The position numbers and the translations under genes are program-made. Positions 8,595-16,340 of a stretch of 34,396 nucleotides of DNA are shown here, piece by piece. Position 1 is the first letter of the stretch; each line of letters starts with the position of its first letter. Source of the DNA: Actinomycetota bacterium (lineage in GTDB: Bacteria > Actinomycetota > Actinomycetes > Nanopelagicales > Nanopelagicaceae). Below the pieces are notes generated by a model. The model saw nothing but the letters and a program-made list of their open reading frames with translations, was not told the origin of the DNA and searched no databases. Location: the NCBI GenBank assembly GCA_009699825.1, contig WLNM01000002.1, positions 1-34,396 on the forward strand, given 5' to 3'.

Positions 8595-8650
8595 AGCCAC
8601 TTCTTATTCTCGAATTGGCGAAAGCAGCACGCATTGGCAATAATAAGCAC

Positions 8651-8932
8651 ATGACTACAGCAGCAATTGAAGTTCGAATTCCAACAATTTTGCGCCCATA
8701 TACAAAGGATGCAAAGGTTGTTTCTGCTGATGGTGCAGATCTTAAATCCTTAATCTCAGATCTTGATCGTCAATATCCTGGATTGGCCGAGCGCCTACTA
8801 GAAGATGGTGCACTGCGCCGATTCATAAATATTTATGTCAATGATGAAGATGTTCGATTCCTTGGCGGGTTAGATGCTTCTCTTAAATCAGGTGATTCAA
8901 TTACTGTTCTGCCTGCTGTCGCAGGTGGCTAA
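8651..8932 (+). CDS. cysO: Sulfur carrier protein CysO (MoaD/ThiS family)
   Basis: 93 residues, the same length as mycobacterial CysO, with the ubiquitin-like fold and the C-terminal Gly-Gly that is thiocarboxylated. IPTILRPYT, FINIYVNDEDVRFLGG and the ending LPAVAGG match M. tuberculosis CysO closely (from memory of that sequence). The ATG at 8651 is chosen; a TTG 12 codons earlier would add a non-conserved leader. No ribosome binding site is seen. AATAAT lies six bases before the ATG, and a leaderless start is possible. Confidence 0.93.
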   Translation: MTTAAIEVRIPTILRPYTKDAKVVSADGADLKSLISDLDRQYPGLAERLLEDGALRRFINIYVNDEDVRFLGGLDASLKSGDSITVLPAVAGG

Positions 8933-8934
8933 CA

Positions 8935-9885
8935 GTGGCACGATTTGATTCTTTAGAAAGTTCCGTAGGCCATACACCCCTTATCGGTTTGCCGAAACTT
9001 TCTCCTGCACCCAATGTGAGACTGTGGGCAAAGATGGAAGATCGAAATCCGACGGGTTCAATAAAAGACCGTGCTGCATTGGCAATGATTGAAAAGGCAG
9101 AGGCAGACGGAACTCTCAAGCCAGGTGCAACAATTCTCGAACCAACAAGTGGCAATACTGGAATTTCACTTGCGATGGTGGCAAAGACACGTGGTTATAA
9201 ATTGATTTGTGTGATGCCAGAAAATACTTCAATTGAGCGCCGACAGTTATTAGAAATGTGGGGCGCAAAAATCATATTTTCACCAGCTGCTGGTGGTTCA
9301 AACGAAGCAGTTCGAGTGGCAAAAGAATTAGCAGGCAAGAATCCTGAGTGGGTTTTTATGTATCAATATGGAAATCCTGCAAATACGTTGGCGCATTATC
9401 AAGGCACTGGCCCTGAAATATTTGCAGATCTGCCAACGATCACACACTTTGTTGCGGGTTTAGGAACTACAGGAACACTCATGGGTGCTGGAAAATATTT
9501 GCGTGAACAAAAATCAGATGTACAAGTTATCGCAGCCGAACCACGTTACGGTGAAGTTGTTTATGGTTTAAGAAACATCGACGAAGGTTTTGTCCCAGAA
9601 CTCTATGATGCATCTGTATTAACGCGACGTTTTTCTGTTGGCGCCGAAGATTCTGTTCGGCGTGTTAGGGATTTATTAGAAATTGAAGGAATTTTTGCCG
9701 GAATTTCAACTGGTGCAATTCTTCATGCAGCCCTTGCAATGGGCGCCGAAGCAATCCGCGACGGCAAGAGCGCAGACATTGCATTTATTGTCTGTGATGC
9801 AGGTTGGAAATACCTATCTACTGGTGTTTATAGCGCTGATCACGTGAGTGCATCAGAAGCACTCGATGATCAGTTATGGGCATAG
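8935..9885 (+). CDS. cysM: O-phosphoserine sulfhydrylase CysM
   Basis: 316 residues of fold-type II PLP enzyme. The PLP lysine is Lys44 in NPTGSIKDRAA, and the substrate loop is EPTSGNTGIS (69-78). Arg213 in GLRNIDEGF is 169 residues after the PLP lysine, the same distance as Lys51 to Arg220 in M. tuberculosis CysM; that Arg gives O-phosphoserine specificity. With CysO and Mec adjacent, this is the OPS/CysO-thiocarboxylate route to cysteine rather than the O-acetylserine/sulfide route. The GTG start is two bases after the cysO stop. Confidence 0.95.
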   Translation: MARFDSLESSVGHTPLIGLPKLSPAPNVRLWAKMEDRNPTGSIKDRAALAMIEKAEADGTLKPGATILEPTSGNTGISLAMVAKTRGYKLICVMPENTSIERRQLLEMWGAKIIFSPAAGGSNEAVRVAKELAGKNPEWVFMYQYGNPANTLAHYQGTGPEIFADLPTITHFVAGLGTTGTLMGAGKYLREQKSDVQVIAAEPRYGEVVYGLRNIDEGFVPELYDASVLTRRFSVGAEDSVRRVRDLLEIEGIFAGISTGAILHAALAMGAEAIRDGKSADIAFIVCDAGWKYLSTGVYSADHVSASEALDDQLWA

Positions 9886-9901
9886 CGGTAGACTTCGCGG
9901 T

Positions 9902-10696
9902 GTGAGTGATGCACCTATTGGAATATTTGATTCCGGCGTTGGCGGATTAACCGTTGCACGCGCCATTCTTGACCAGCTTCCAAATGAAACCACTCTTTAT
10001 ATAGGTGATACAGCACGAGGACCATATGGACCGCGGTCACTGGCACAAGTTCGAGAGTTTGCATTAGAAACTTTAGATTTCTTAGTTGATCAAGGCGTTA
10101 AGTCACTCGTCATTGCATGCAACACGGCGAGTGCTGCAATGTTGCGTGATGCACGTGAAAGGTATTCGATTCCAGTTATTGAAGTAATCCAGCCAGCAGT
10201 ACGCAGGGCTGTTGCTGCAACAAAGTCTGGAAAAATTGGCGTGATCGGCACGCAAGCAACAATTGATTCAAAGGCTTATGTAGATGCATTTGCAGCAGCA
10301 CCTAACTTGCAGATTACTTCTGTTGCTTGCCCATTATTTGTGGAATTCGTTGAACGCGGAGAAACTTCTGGTCCGGAAATTACAGATATTGCTCGCACAT
10401 ACCTCAAGCCAGTAATCGATGCAGAGATAGATACTTTGGTTTTAGGCTGCACTCACTATCCATTACTTACAGGTGTAATTTCATACGTGGTTGGTAATTC
10501 CGTTTCGTTGGTATCTAGCGCCGATGAAACTGCTAAGGATTTGTATAGGGTGCTTGTGGAAAATAACTTGCTTCACTCCAGCACAAAAAATGCCAACCAT
10601 AGATTCCTCGCTACAGGAGATGCACACGCATTTGAAACACTCGCACGTAGATTTCTCGGTCCAGAAGTTGGACGAGTAGAACACCAAATTCTATAA
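9902..10696 (+). CDS. murI: Glutamate racemase
   Basis: 264 residues. Both catalytic cysteines are in their motifs: Cys73 in ACNTASA and Cys183 in LGCTHYPLL; the N-terminal IFDSGVGGLTV loop is also present. It supplies D-glutamate for peptidoglycan. The GTG at 9902 is chosen because it starts just before the conserved IGIFDSG; earlier in-frame ATGs overlap cysM. In M. tuberculosis a rhomboid protease lies between cysM and murI and a metallo-beta-lactamase-fold gene between murI and rph; both are absent here. Confidence 0.94.
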   Translation: MSDAPIGIFDSGVGGLTVARAILDQLPNETTLYIGDTARGPYGPRSLAQVREFALETLDFLVDQGVKSLVIACNTASAAMLRDARERYSIPVIEVIQPAVRRAVAATKSGKIGVIGTQATIDSKAYVDAFAAAPNLQITSVACPLFVEFVERGETSGPEITDIARTYLKPVIDAEIDTLVLGCTHYPLLTGVISYVVGNSVSLVSSADETAKDLYRVLVENNLLHSSTKNANHRFLATGDAHAFETLARRFLGPEVGRVEHQIL

Positions 10697-10716
10697 ACCA
10701 CCCAAACCTATAAACT
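10691..10716 (+). promoter_or_regulatory. Direct repeat / possible promoter before rph
   Basis: CTATAAAC occurs twice in the same direction (10691-10698 and 10708-10715), 17 bases apart. The second copy contains -10-like TATAAA/TAAACT hexamers. No good -35 was found. Confidence 0.3.
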
Positions 10717-10738
10717 GCTTAGATAAACGGAGATATAC

Positions 10739-11464
10739 ATGTCACGCAATGATGGACGCACGAACAATCAGCTCCGTGAAATTAAATTTACGCGCGGTTG
10801 GCTAGATCACGCCGAAGGTTCGGTGCTTGTTGAATTCGGTAAGACACGAGTTCTTTGTGTTGCATCATTTTCTCCTGGTGTTCCACGTTGGTTAAAAGAT
10901 TCTGGCAACGGCTGGGTAACTTCAGAGTATTCAATGCTTCCACGCGCAACACATACGCGATCAGATCGCGAAAGTGTAAAAGGTAAGTTAGGTGGGCGCA
11001 CACAAGAGATTTCACGTTTAGTTGGTCGTTCACTTCGCGCGATTGTTGATATGAAAGAACTCGGGGAAAACACAATTGTTATCGATTGTGATGTTTTACA
11101 AGCAGATGGTGGAACACGCACTGCAGCAATTACTGGTGCATATGTTGCATTAGCCGATGCGATTGCATGGGCCAAAAAAGAAGGTCACATTAAAGAAAAT
11201 TCAAAACCACTGTCAGATTCTGTTGCTGCAGTTAGTGTTGGAATCATTAACGGTGTTCCAATGCTAGATCTTTGCTACGAAGAAGACGTCCGTGCGGATA
11301 CGGATATGAATGTTGTATGCAGTGGTGATGGACGATTTATTGAAGTTCAAGGAACGGCCGAAGGTGTTCCATTTGATCGTGCACTTTTAAATGAATTACT
11401 TGATCTTGCAGTTGGTGGCTGTAAAGATTTATCAAGAATGCAGAGTTCCGTTCTTTCAAAATGA
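10739..11464 (+). CDS. rph: Ribonuclease PH
   Basis: 241 residues, normal length. The N-terminal RNDGRTNNQLREIKFTRGW and the middle segment DCDVLQADGGTRTAAITGA are family signatures. It is a phosphate-dependent 3' exoribonuclease trimming tRNA and other RNA ends. GGAG precedes the ATG by six bases. The stop overlaps the rdgB start as ATGA, a pairing kept in other actinobacteria. Confidence 0.96.
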   Translation: MSRNDGRTNNQLREIKFTRGWLDHAEGSVLVEFGKTRVLCVASFSPGVPRWLKDSGNGWVTSEYSMLPRATHTRSDRESVKGKLGGRTQEISRLVGRSLRAIVDMKELGENTIVIDCDVLQADGGTRTAAITGAYVALADAIAWAKKEGHIKENSKPLSDSVAAVSVGIINGVPMLDLCYEEDVRADTDMNVVCSGDGRFIEVQGTAEGVPFDRALLNELLDLAVGGCKDLSRMQSSVLSK

Positions 11465-12084
11465 GCACACCCATAACTTTAGTTTTGGCAACGCGCAATC
11501 AAGGAAAGGTAAGAGAATTCCGTAGAATTCTTGATGCAATTTCACAAGGCACAATTAATCTGGTTGGACTTGAAGAATTCCCACTTACTACCGAAGTAGA
11601 AGAAACTGGGAGTACTTTTAAAGAAAATGCATTATTAAAGGCGCGAAGTGTGTGCAGTGAAACTGGATTGCCAGCAATCGCCGATGACAGTGGATTATGT
11701 GTAGATGCACTCAATGGAGCGCCTGGGATTTTTTCGGCTAGGTACGCAGGTGTGCACGGTGATGATCAAGCAAATAATTTAAAATTGTTAAAAGAAATAG
11801 AGAATATTCCTGAAGAAAAGCGTGGCGCTCACTTCACTTGTGCCGCAGCTCTTGTTCTTCCTGATGGCCGAGAGCATGTCTGTGTAGAAATCTTTGAAGG
11901 ATCGATTCTTTTTGCCCCGATCGGTAATCAAGGTTTTGGGTATGACCCCCTATTTAGGCCACAAGGTTTAGCAATCTCTAGCGCGCAAATGAGCGCGGAA
12001 GAGAAGGATTTGATTAGCCATCGCGGTAAATCACTCCGTTCAATAGCACCTTACGTAATCAGTTTGCTCTCCTCACTGGGGTAA
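11461..12084 (+). CDS. rdgB: RdgB/HAM1 non-canonical purine NTP pyrophosphatase
   Basis: 207 residues. The start VLATRNQGKVREF, the ADDSGLCVDALNGAPG motif followed by SARYAG, and the late ISHRGKSL motif are all family signatures. It removes ITP, dITP and XTP from the nucleotide pool. It overlaps rph by four bases and is the last housekeeping gene before the H1-like gene. Confidence 0.95.
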   Translation: MSTPITLVLATRNQGKVREFRRILDAISQGTINLVGLEEFPLTTEVEETGSTFKENALLKARSVCSETGLPAIADDSGLCVDALNGAPGIFSARYAGVHGDDQANNLKLLKEIENIPEEKRGAHFTCAAALVLPDGREHVCVEIFEGSILFAPIGNQGFGYDPLFRPQGLAISSAQMSAEEKDLISHRGKSLRSIAPYVISLLSSLG

Positions 12085-12139
12085 ACTTCTACTGTCCGAG
12101 TGCGTGAAGTAAGTACGTACCGCTACCCAAGGAGTTCAT

Positions 12140-12937
12140 GTGGCTGTCAAGAAAACCGCTAAAAAGTCAGCAGCGAAGAAGAGCGCTAAGAAGTCTGTTG
12201 CTCGCAAGTCAACAGCAAAGAGAAGTGTTAAGAAAGTTGCAAAGAAGAGCACCGCTCGTAAGTCTGCGGTAAAGAAGAGTGCTAAAAAATCTTCTGCACG
12301 CAAGGCAACAAAGAAATCTTCACGTCGTGCAACATCTGTTGATCGCTTAGTCGTACCAGCTGTTCCAGTTGGTGGCGCTCGCGGTCGCGTTGATGTTTCT
12401 ACAGTTCCAGCACCACGCAGTTCTGCAAAGTCAGTATCTTTTGATGACAAACCAAAGCAAGGTGCGTCTAATCGCGTAGTAGCAATAGTTATTGTTGGAA
12501 TTGTTCTCCTAGCAATTCTCGTATGGTCAAAGTCAGGAAAAACAGGAGATGACGCAGCAGCGCCATCAACTCCATCTAGTACTGCAACAATGACGGAAGA
12601 ACCAACAACACCTGCAACTGAAGAACCAACAACTCCTGCAGAACCAGTTGGAACTGTGGAAGCGCCTTCAAACTTTGTGGCAATAAAAACTGAAGGCGGA
12701 ATGAACTTACGTTGGAACGCGCCATCTGCAACAGATGGTCTGACAGGATACAAAGTTGAAGTTAAGCCTATGGGCGGCGAGTGGACTGTTGTTGCAACAA
12801 CTGATCCAACAGAGTTAACACATGCTGTGGCGCTGACCAGTGCTGAAGGCGGAACATTTTTTAGAGTTTCAAGTGTTTACTCAGATAACAAGAAAGCATC
12901 TGCAAAAATCTTTAGTCTTGCAGGTCAGTACGAATAA
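12140..12937 (+). CDS. Membrane-anchored protein with histone-H1-like tail and FN3-like domain
   Basis: 265 residues, not assigned to a named family. Residues 1-65 are almost wholly Lys/Ala/Ser/Arg in AKKSAKKS-type repeats like the tails of histone H1 and bacterial H1-like (HupB/Hc1) proteins. A linker leads to one hydrophobic helix at 113-129, then a Thr/Pro/Glu spacer (about 140-172) and a domain at 173-262 with fibronectin type III features (LRWNAPSATDGLTGYKVEV). The positive tail predicts that the N-terminus is in the cytoplasm and the FN3-like part outside. AAGGAG is five bases before the GTG start; the ATG two bases earlier is in another frame. A DNA-binding, nucleoid-tethering role is inference. 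Confidence 0.8.
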   Translation: MAVKKTAKKSAAKKSAKKSVARKSTAKRSVKKVAKKSTARKSAVKKSAKKSSARKATKKSSRRATSVDRLVVPAVPVGGARGRVDVSTVPAPRSSAKSVSFDDKPKQGASNRVVAIVIVGIVLLAILVWSKSGKTGDDAAAPSTPSSTATMTEEPTTPATEEPTTPAEPVGTVEAPSNFVAIKTEGGMNLRWNAPSATDGLTGYKVEVKPMGGEWTVVATTDPTELTHAVALTSAEGGTFFRVSSVYSDNKKASAKIFSLAGQYE

Positions 12938-12954
12938 AAGATTTAAATAAAATT

Positions 12955-12981
12955 GCCCTCGCGAAACGCGGGGGCTTTTTT
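12955..12981 (+). terminator. Rho-independent terminator
   Basis: GCCCTCGCG, loop AAA, CGCGGGGGC (nine-base stem with one T-G pair), then six T. It ends the plus-strand run 18 bases past the H1-like gene stop. The A-rich left side may also let it serve the convergent acyltransferase gene. Confidence 0.88.
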
Positions 12982-12989
12982 ATTGCGAT

Positions 12990-14741
12990 TTATTTGAGTT
13001 CAGAAAGAATTGCATCAACGTACACACTAATTCCAGTTGGAACTAAGTGCACGCCATCTGGAGCGAAGTATTCTGGATGCCCTTCAGAAATTTTGTTCCA
13101 ATCCACAATATTCACATTTTGATAGTTAGCGGCGACTTGGGAGATCAGTGCGTTGTTTTCATCTTTCCATCCGCGAGGAACTGCAGTATTAACAACAATT
13201 ATCTGTGGTTGATCCTTTATTGCTTCAAATATTGAAACTACTTCACTTTCAAGTAGTCGATTATTATTTCCCATATTCACAATCACTGATGAACCGACCA
13301 TGCGTGATTTATCCTTGTTGAGAACTTGAATCAATTCTGGTGCCTGACGACCCACATGCGCATTAATTAATCCAACTTGGCGACGATTAGATAATTCATT
13401 TCGTATCCCAAGGATTACCGAATCCCCTGCTACCCAGAGTCCATCTGATGGATTTGTAATCTGTGTATCTACTTCAGCCTCAGTAGTAATTTCCAACTTT
13501 AATTTAGCAAGATTTTGTTCACTGATTGCGATGGCATTGGCGCTGACCAAGGAAGTAGCTACGAGCACTGAAACAATTGATACAGCCAAGGTGGACTTTT
13601 GTCGCACACGAACTTTTTTGCTTCGATATTTCATTCCCCTAAACCACGATTCGATGTATCCATTTCTAAATGGCAACTCAATCCATCGAAGTGAAATATC
13701 AGCCAGCGCAAAAACAATCAGAATTCGAAGTGCATATAAAGCCCAGCTCGCACCAGCTAAATCAACACTTGGTCGAGTAACTTGGAAAATAATCCAGTGC
13801 CATAAGTAAATCGCGTATGAACGTTCGCCTATCCATAAAATAGCTTTTCCTTGTAAGAGTGGGGCAAATCGAGATGCAGGATGAACAACAGACATAATTA
13901 TTGCGCAACCAAAAATACTGACTAATGGAAAAGCAATTTTGTAAAGAGTGGAATTGCTTTCCTCTATGAATAAAAAACTAGCCAGCAATCCAAGAAAACC
14001 AAATACACCAATGCCATCAATAACATCTTGAGCTCGCTTAGCAATGTCTACCTTAAGGTTTTGTGGAATCCAATTAACTGCCAGTGCTGCTCCAAGGAAA
14101 AGGCCAATGCTGTGCGTATCTGTACCGAAGTACACATGGCTTACTCCTTGAGAAGAGTTTGCATCCACACTTAGCGAGACCAATAAAAGTGCAGCGCCAG
14201 ATCCAATAGCAATAAAGAGTGCGGCAGCAGGAATAATCTTGCGACCTAATTGACGAAGAACTAGAAGCAAAATAAGAGGCCAAATTAAATAAAATTGTGC
14301 TTCAACGCCAAGTGACCACGTGTGCTGTAAAAGCGGTGGTCGACCTATTGCTTCAAAGTAATCTTGGTGGCGAAACACCAACCACCAATTCATTAATCCG
14401 GCGAGCGAAAATGGAGTATCGGTGAGCAATCTCTTAATGGTGTCAGGTGCCCACACTCCAATAAAGAGCGTGGTAGTAATAATCATAAAAACTAAGGGTG
14501 GAAGCAATCTTCGAATACGAGATTTATAAAACGCACGAAGATCTAACCCACCGCTTCGCTGAATTGAATCCAAGAGCAAACGCGTTATGACATATCCAGA
14601 AATAACAAAGAATAGATCTACACCAAGAAACCCACCAGGTATCCAAGGAACACCTAAGTGATAGAGAATCACTGAAATGACTGCTACAGCGCGCAGTCCG
14701 TCAATTGCAGGGATGTATTTAACTCCGCGCTGAGCAGACAT
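12990..14741 (-). CDS. OafA/YrhL-type acyltransferase with C-terminal SGNH domain
   Basis: 583 residues. The N-terminal acyltransferase-3 part (about 8-370) has IPAIDGLRAVAVISVILYHLG, with the conserved catalytic His28, and about ten membrane helices. After a further helix near 385-405, an outer SGNH hydrolase-like domain follows: GDS with nucleophile Ser441, a GNNN segment and DGVH (Asp562, His565). Such fusions O-acetylate cell-wall glycans or exopolysaccharides outside the cell. It starts five bases after the coiled-coil gene, so the two form one transcript. The target sugar cannot be told from sequence. Confidence 0.93.
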   Translation of the reverse strand: MSAQRGVKYIPAIDGLRAVAVISVILYHLGVPWIPGGFLGVDLFFVISGYVITRLLLDSIQRSGGLDLRAFYKSRIRRLLPPLVFMIITTTLFIGVWAPDTIKRLLTDTPFSLAGLMNWWLVFRHQDYFEAIGRPPLLQHTWSLGVEAQFYLIWPLILLLVLRQLGRKIIPAAALFIAIGSGAALLLVSLSVDANSSQGVSHVYFGTDTHSIGLFLGAALAVNWIPQNLKVDIAKRAQDVIDGIGVFGFLGLLASFLFIEESNSTLYKIAFPLVSIFGCAIIMSVVHPASRFAPLLQGKAILWIGERSYAIYLWHWIIFQVTRPSVDLAGASWALYALRILIVFALADISLRWIELPFRNGYIESWFRGMKYRSKKVRVRQKSTLAVSIVSVLVATSLVSANAIAISEQNLAKLKLEITTEAEVDTQITNPSDGLWVAGDSVILGIRNELSNRRQVGLINAHVGRQAPELIQVLNKDKSRMVGSSVIVNMGNNNRLLESEVVSIFEAIKDQPQIIVVNTAVPRGWKDENNALISQVAANYQNVNIVDWNKISEGHPEYFAPDGVHLVPTGISVYVDAILSELK

Positions 14742-14746
14742 TGGAG

Positions 14747-15544
14747 TTACTTACGCTTTGCAGAACTCTTCTTTGCAACCTTTTTGGTCGACTTACCCTT
14801 TGGTGCGTTGAGTGCAGCTTTGGTGCGCTGACTTTCAACACGGATAGGGCCACGATTGATGATGGTGTCATCTGGATTTAGATTATCGAGAACACTCTTT
14901 TGGAGTTGAGCTAATCGGTTAAACGCCACTTCGAGACGAGTACGAGATTGATGTATCGCACTCTCTGCTGCATCAAGTGATTGCGTTTGAATGCGATACA
15001 AACGTTCTGCTTCTGAAATTACTCCAGAGAGCCATTGACGATAATTTGAAACTTCAGCGGTAGCCCCAGAGATAATCCGTTCGCCCTCGCGCCGCGCTGC
15101 CTGAGCCAGAGCGGTAACTTCGCGCTTCTTATCTTCCATTGCGCGTTCTGCAGCATCTTCTGCATTTGCAATCATCTCATCGGCTTCTGATTCGGCCGCT
15201 TGAATATATTTTCGCCCACGTGCTTCAGCACCAGAGAGCATGGATGCTGCTTTATTTTGTGCAGCTTCAAGTGCATCTTTTGCAGCGCGTGATGTTTCAT
15301 TTACAAGACGATCCGATGCTGCCTGCGCACGAGCTTCACGCAATTGCGCAGACTTGATCATGGACATCGCAGTTTCGGTTGCAAGAATTTCAAACTCTTC
15401 TTTACTGAGAGAAGTGATGTCGCGACGTGAGCGAAGATCTGCGAGTTGTTGCTCTAATTCGCGAATGCGGTCAACAGAACCTGGCGTTGCTTGCTCTTCA
15501 CCTGTGAAGCCAACCCAATTAAGAAAGCTCTTCTTCTCGCTCAT
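14747..15544 (-). CDS. DivIVA-like coiled-coil protein with Lys-rich tail
   Basis: 265 residues. Residues 24-45 and about 55-165 are Ala/Glu/Arg-rich heptad-like coiled coil, similar to the DivIVA/Wag31 and FilP/Scy-like polarity and cytoskeleton proteins of actinobacteria, but the DivIVA lipid-binding head is not clearly recognisable. A second helical part spans 170-220. The tail 250-265 (KSTKKVAKKSSAKRK) is H1-like and resembles the tail of the protein at 12140-12937. AAGGAA precedes the ATG. A role in cell-pole or envelope organisation is plausible from its coupling to the acyltransferase, but unproven. Confidence 0.65.
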   Translation of the reverse strand: MSEKKSFLNWVGFTGEEQATPGSVDRIRELEQQLADLRSRRDITSLSKEEFEILATETAMSMIKSAQLREARAQAASDRLVNETSRAAKDALEAAQNKAASMLSGAEARGRKYIQAAESEADEMIANAEDAAERAMEDKKREVTALAQAARREGERIISGATAEVSNYRQWLSGVISEAERLYRIQTQSLDAAESAIHQSRTRLEVAFNRLAQLQKSVLDNLNPDDTIINRGPIRVESQRTKAALNAPKGKSTKKVAKKSSAKRK

Positions 15545-15553
15545 TATTTTCCT

Positions 15554-15659
15554 TGCTGCCGACGGATATTTTCTAGAGATTCTCTAGGGGCTTTAGATTA
15601 GAGCAGTTTGGGCTCTCGGCAAAAGTCCCCGTGTGAGTAAATGGGGGTTAGAGGCAGCA
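15554..15659 (-). ncRNA. Candidate structured leader of the coiled-coil gene
   Basis: The 127-base gap before the coiled-coil gene can fold into several helices. TGCTGCC (15659-15653) pairs with GGCAGCA (15560-15554), next to the ribosome binding site. Inside are GGGG-A-CTTT (15630-15622) with AAAGCCCC (15594-15587), enclosing the hairpin AGAGC/GCTCT (15616-15612 with 15604-15600), and the palindrome CTAGAGA-A-TCTCTAG (15587-15573). It matches no riboswitch class I can recall. Alternatively a promoter (TTTGCC, 17 bases, TAATCT at 15600-15595) starts transcription inside it and the palindrome is an operator. Confidence 0.35.
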
Positions 15660-15671
15660 GTGAGGCCCTTC

Positions 15672-16316
15672 TTAATTGCGGTAGATAGCCACAGAAACTG
15701 CGATGTACTGCGAAATCCACGCTGCTAAAACAAAGATGTGAAATAGCTCGTGGAAGCCGAAATATTTTGCGTAACGACCTGGTTTCTTAAGTGCATAAAA
15801 AATCGTACCGACTGAATAAAAAAGCCCACCAATGATTATTGGAAGTAAAACCCAGAGTCCGCCTTCTCGATAAAGATGCGGCGTATAAGCAATTGCAACC
15901 CATCCAAGCAATAAATAATTTGCAACGTATAGCCAACGAGGTGCGCCAATCCAAAAAACGCGAACAGCAACTCCAAGAATCGCACCGATCCAAACGACTG
16001 TTAGCAAAATAAGACGATCTCGTCCTTCAAGTAGTGCAACAGCGAAGGGTGTGTACGAACCCGCAATGAGCAAATTGATATTGGCATGATCCCAACGACG
16101 CCACATTAGTTTCTTAGCGGGTGACCACGGAACACGATGATAAATAGCAGAAACACTGAAGAGCATGATTGCAGTGATGGAGTAGAGCGCGACAGCAAAT
16201 TTTAACGATGACTTACTTAGAATAAATAAGACTAGGGAAGCGATAAAGACCGCGGGTGTAGCGCCAAGATGAAACCACCCACGAAGTTTCGGTGGCGCTG
16301 GCACCTGCGTTGTCAT
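15672..16316 (-). CDS. Hemolysin III / PAQR family membrane protein
   Basis: 214 residues with seven hydrophobic helices, the normal size for the YqfA/TrhA hemolysin-III family. Conserved His-containing motifs are visible: YHRVPWSP after helix 2, RRWDHANI, and FHELFHIFVL near the end; these form the putative metal site of PAQR proteins. The function in bacteria is poorly known (membrane energetics or lipid homeostasis); haemolysis is not implied. No ribosome binding site precedes the ATG; a TAGGCT box lies six bases upstream, suggesting its own leaderless promoter after metY. Confidence 0.9.
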   Translation of the reverse strand: MTTQVPAPPKLRGWFHLGATPAVFIASLVLFILSKSSLKFAVALYSITAIMLFSVSAIYHRVPWSPAKKLMWRRWDHANINLLIAGSYTPFAVALLEGRDRLILLTVVWIGAILGVAVRVFWIGAPRWLYVANYLLLGWVAIAYTPHLYREGGLWVLLPIIIGGLFYSVGTIFYALKKPGRYAKYFGFHELFHIFVLAAWISQYIAVSVAIYRN

Positions 16317-16322
16317 GAGATA

Positions 16323-16328
16323 AGCCTA
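16323..16328 (-). promoter_or_regulatory. -10 box of a leaderless promoter for the hemolysin-III gene
   Basis: TAGGCT, six bases (TATCTC), then ATG on the minus strand. It lies in the 24-base gap after the metY stop, and no Shine-Dalgarno sequence is present. Confidence 0.45.
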
Positions 16329-16340
16329 AGCCCATCTCAT

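Noticed and set aside
15672..16316. Virulence haemolysin
   Set aside because: The hemolysin-III name is historical; the PAQR-type membrane protein is widespread in harmless bacteria.
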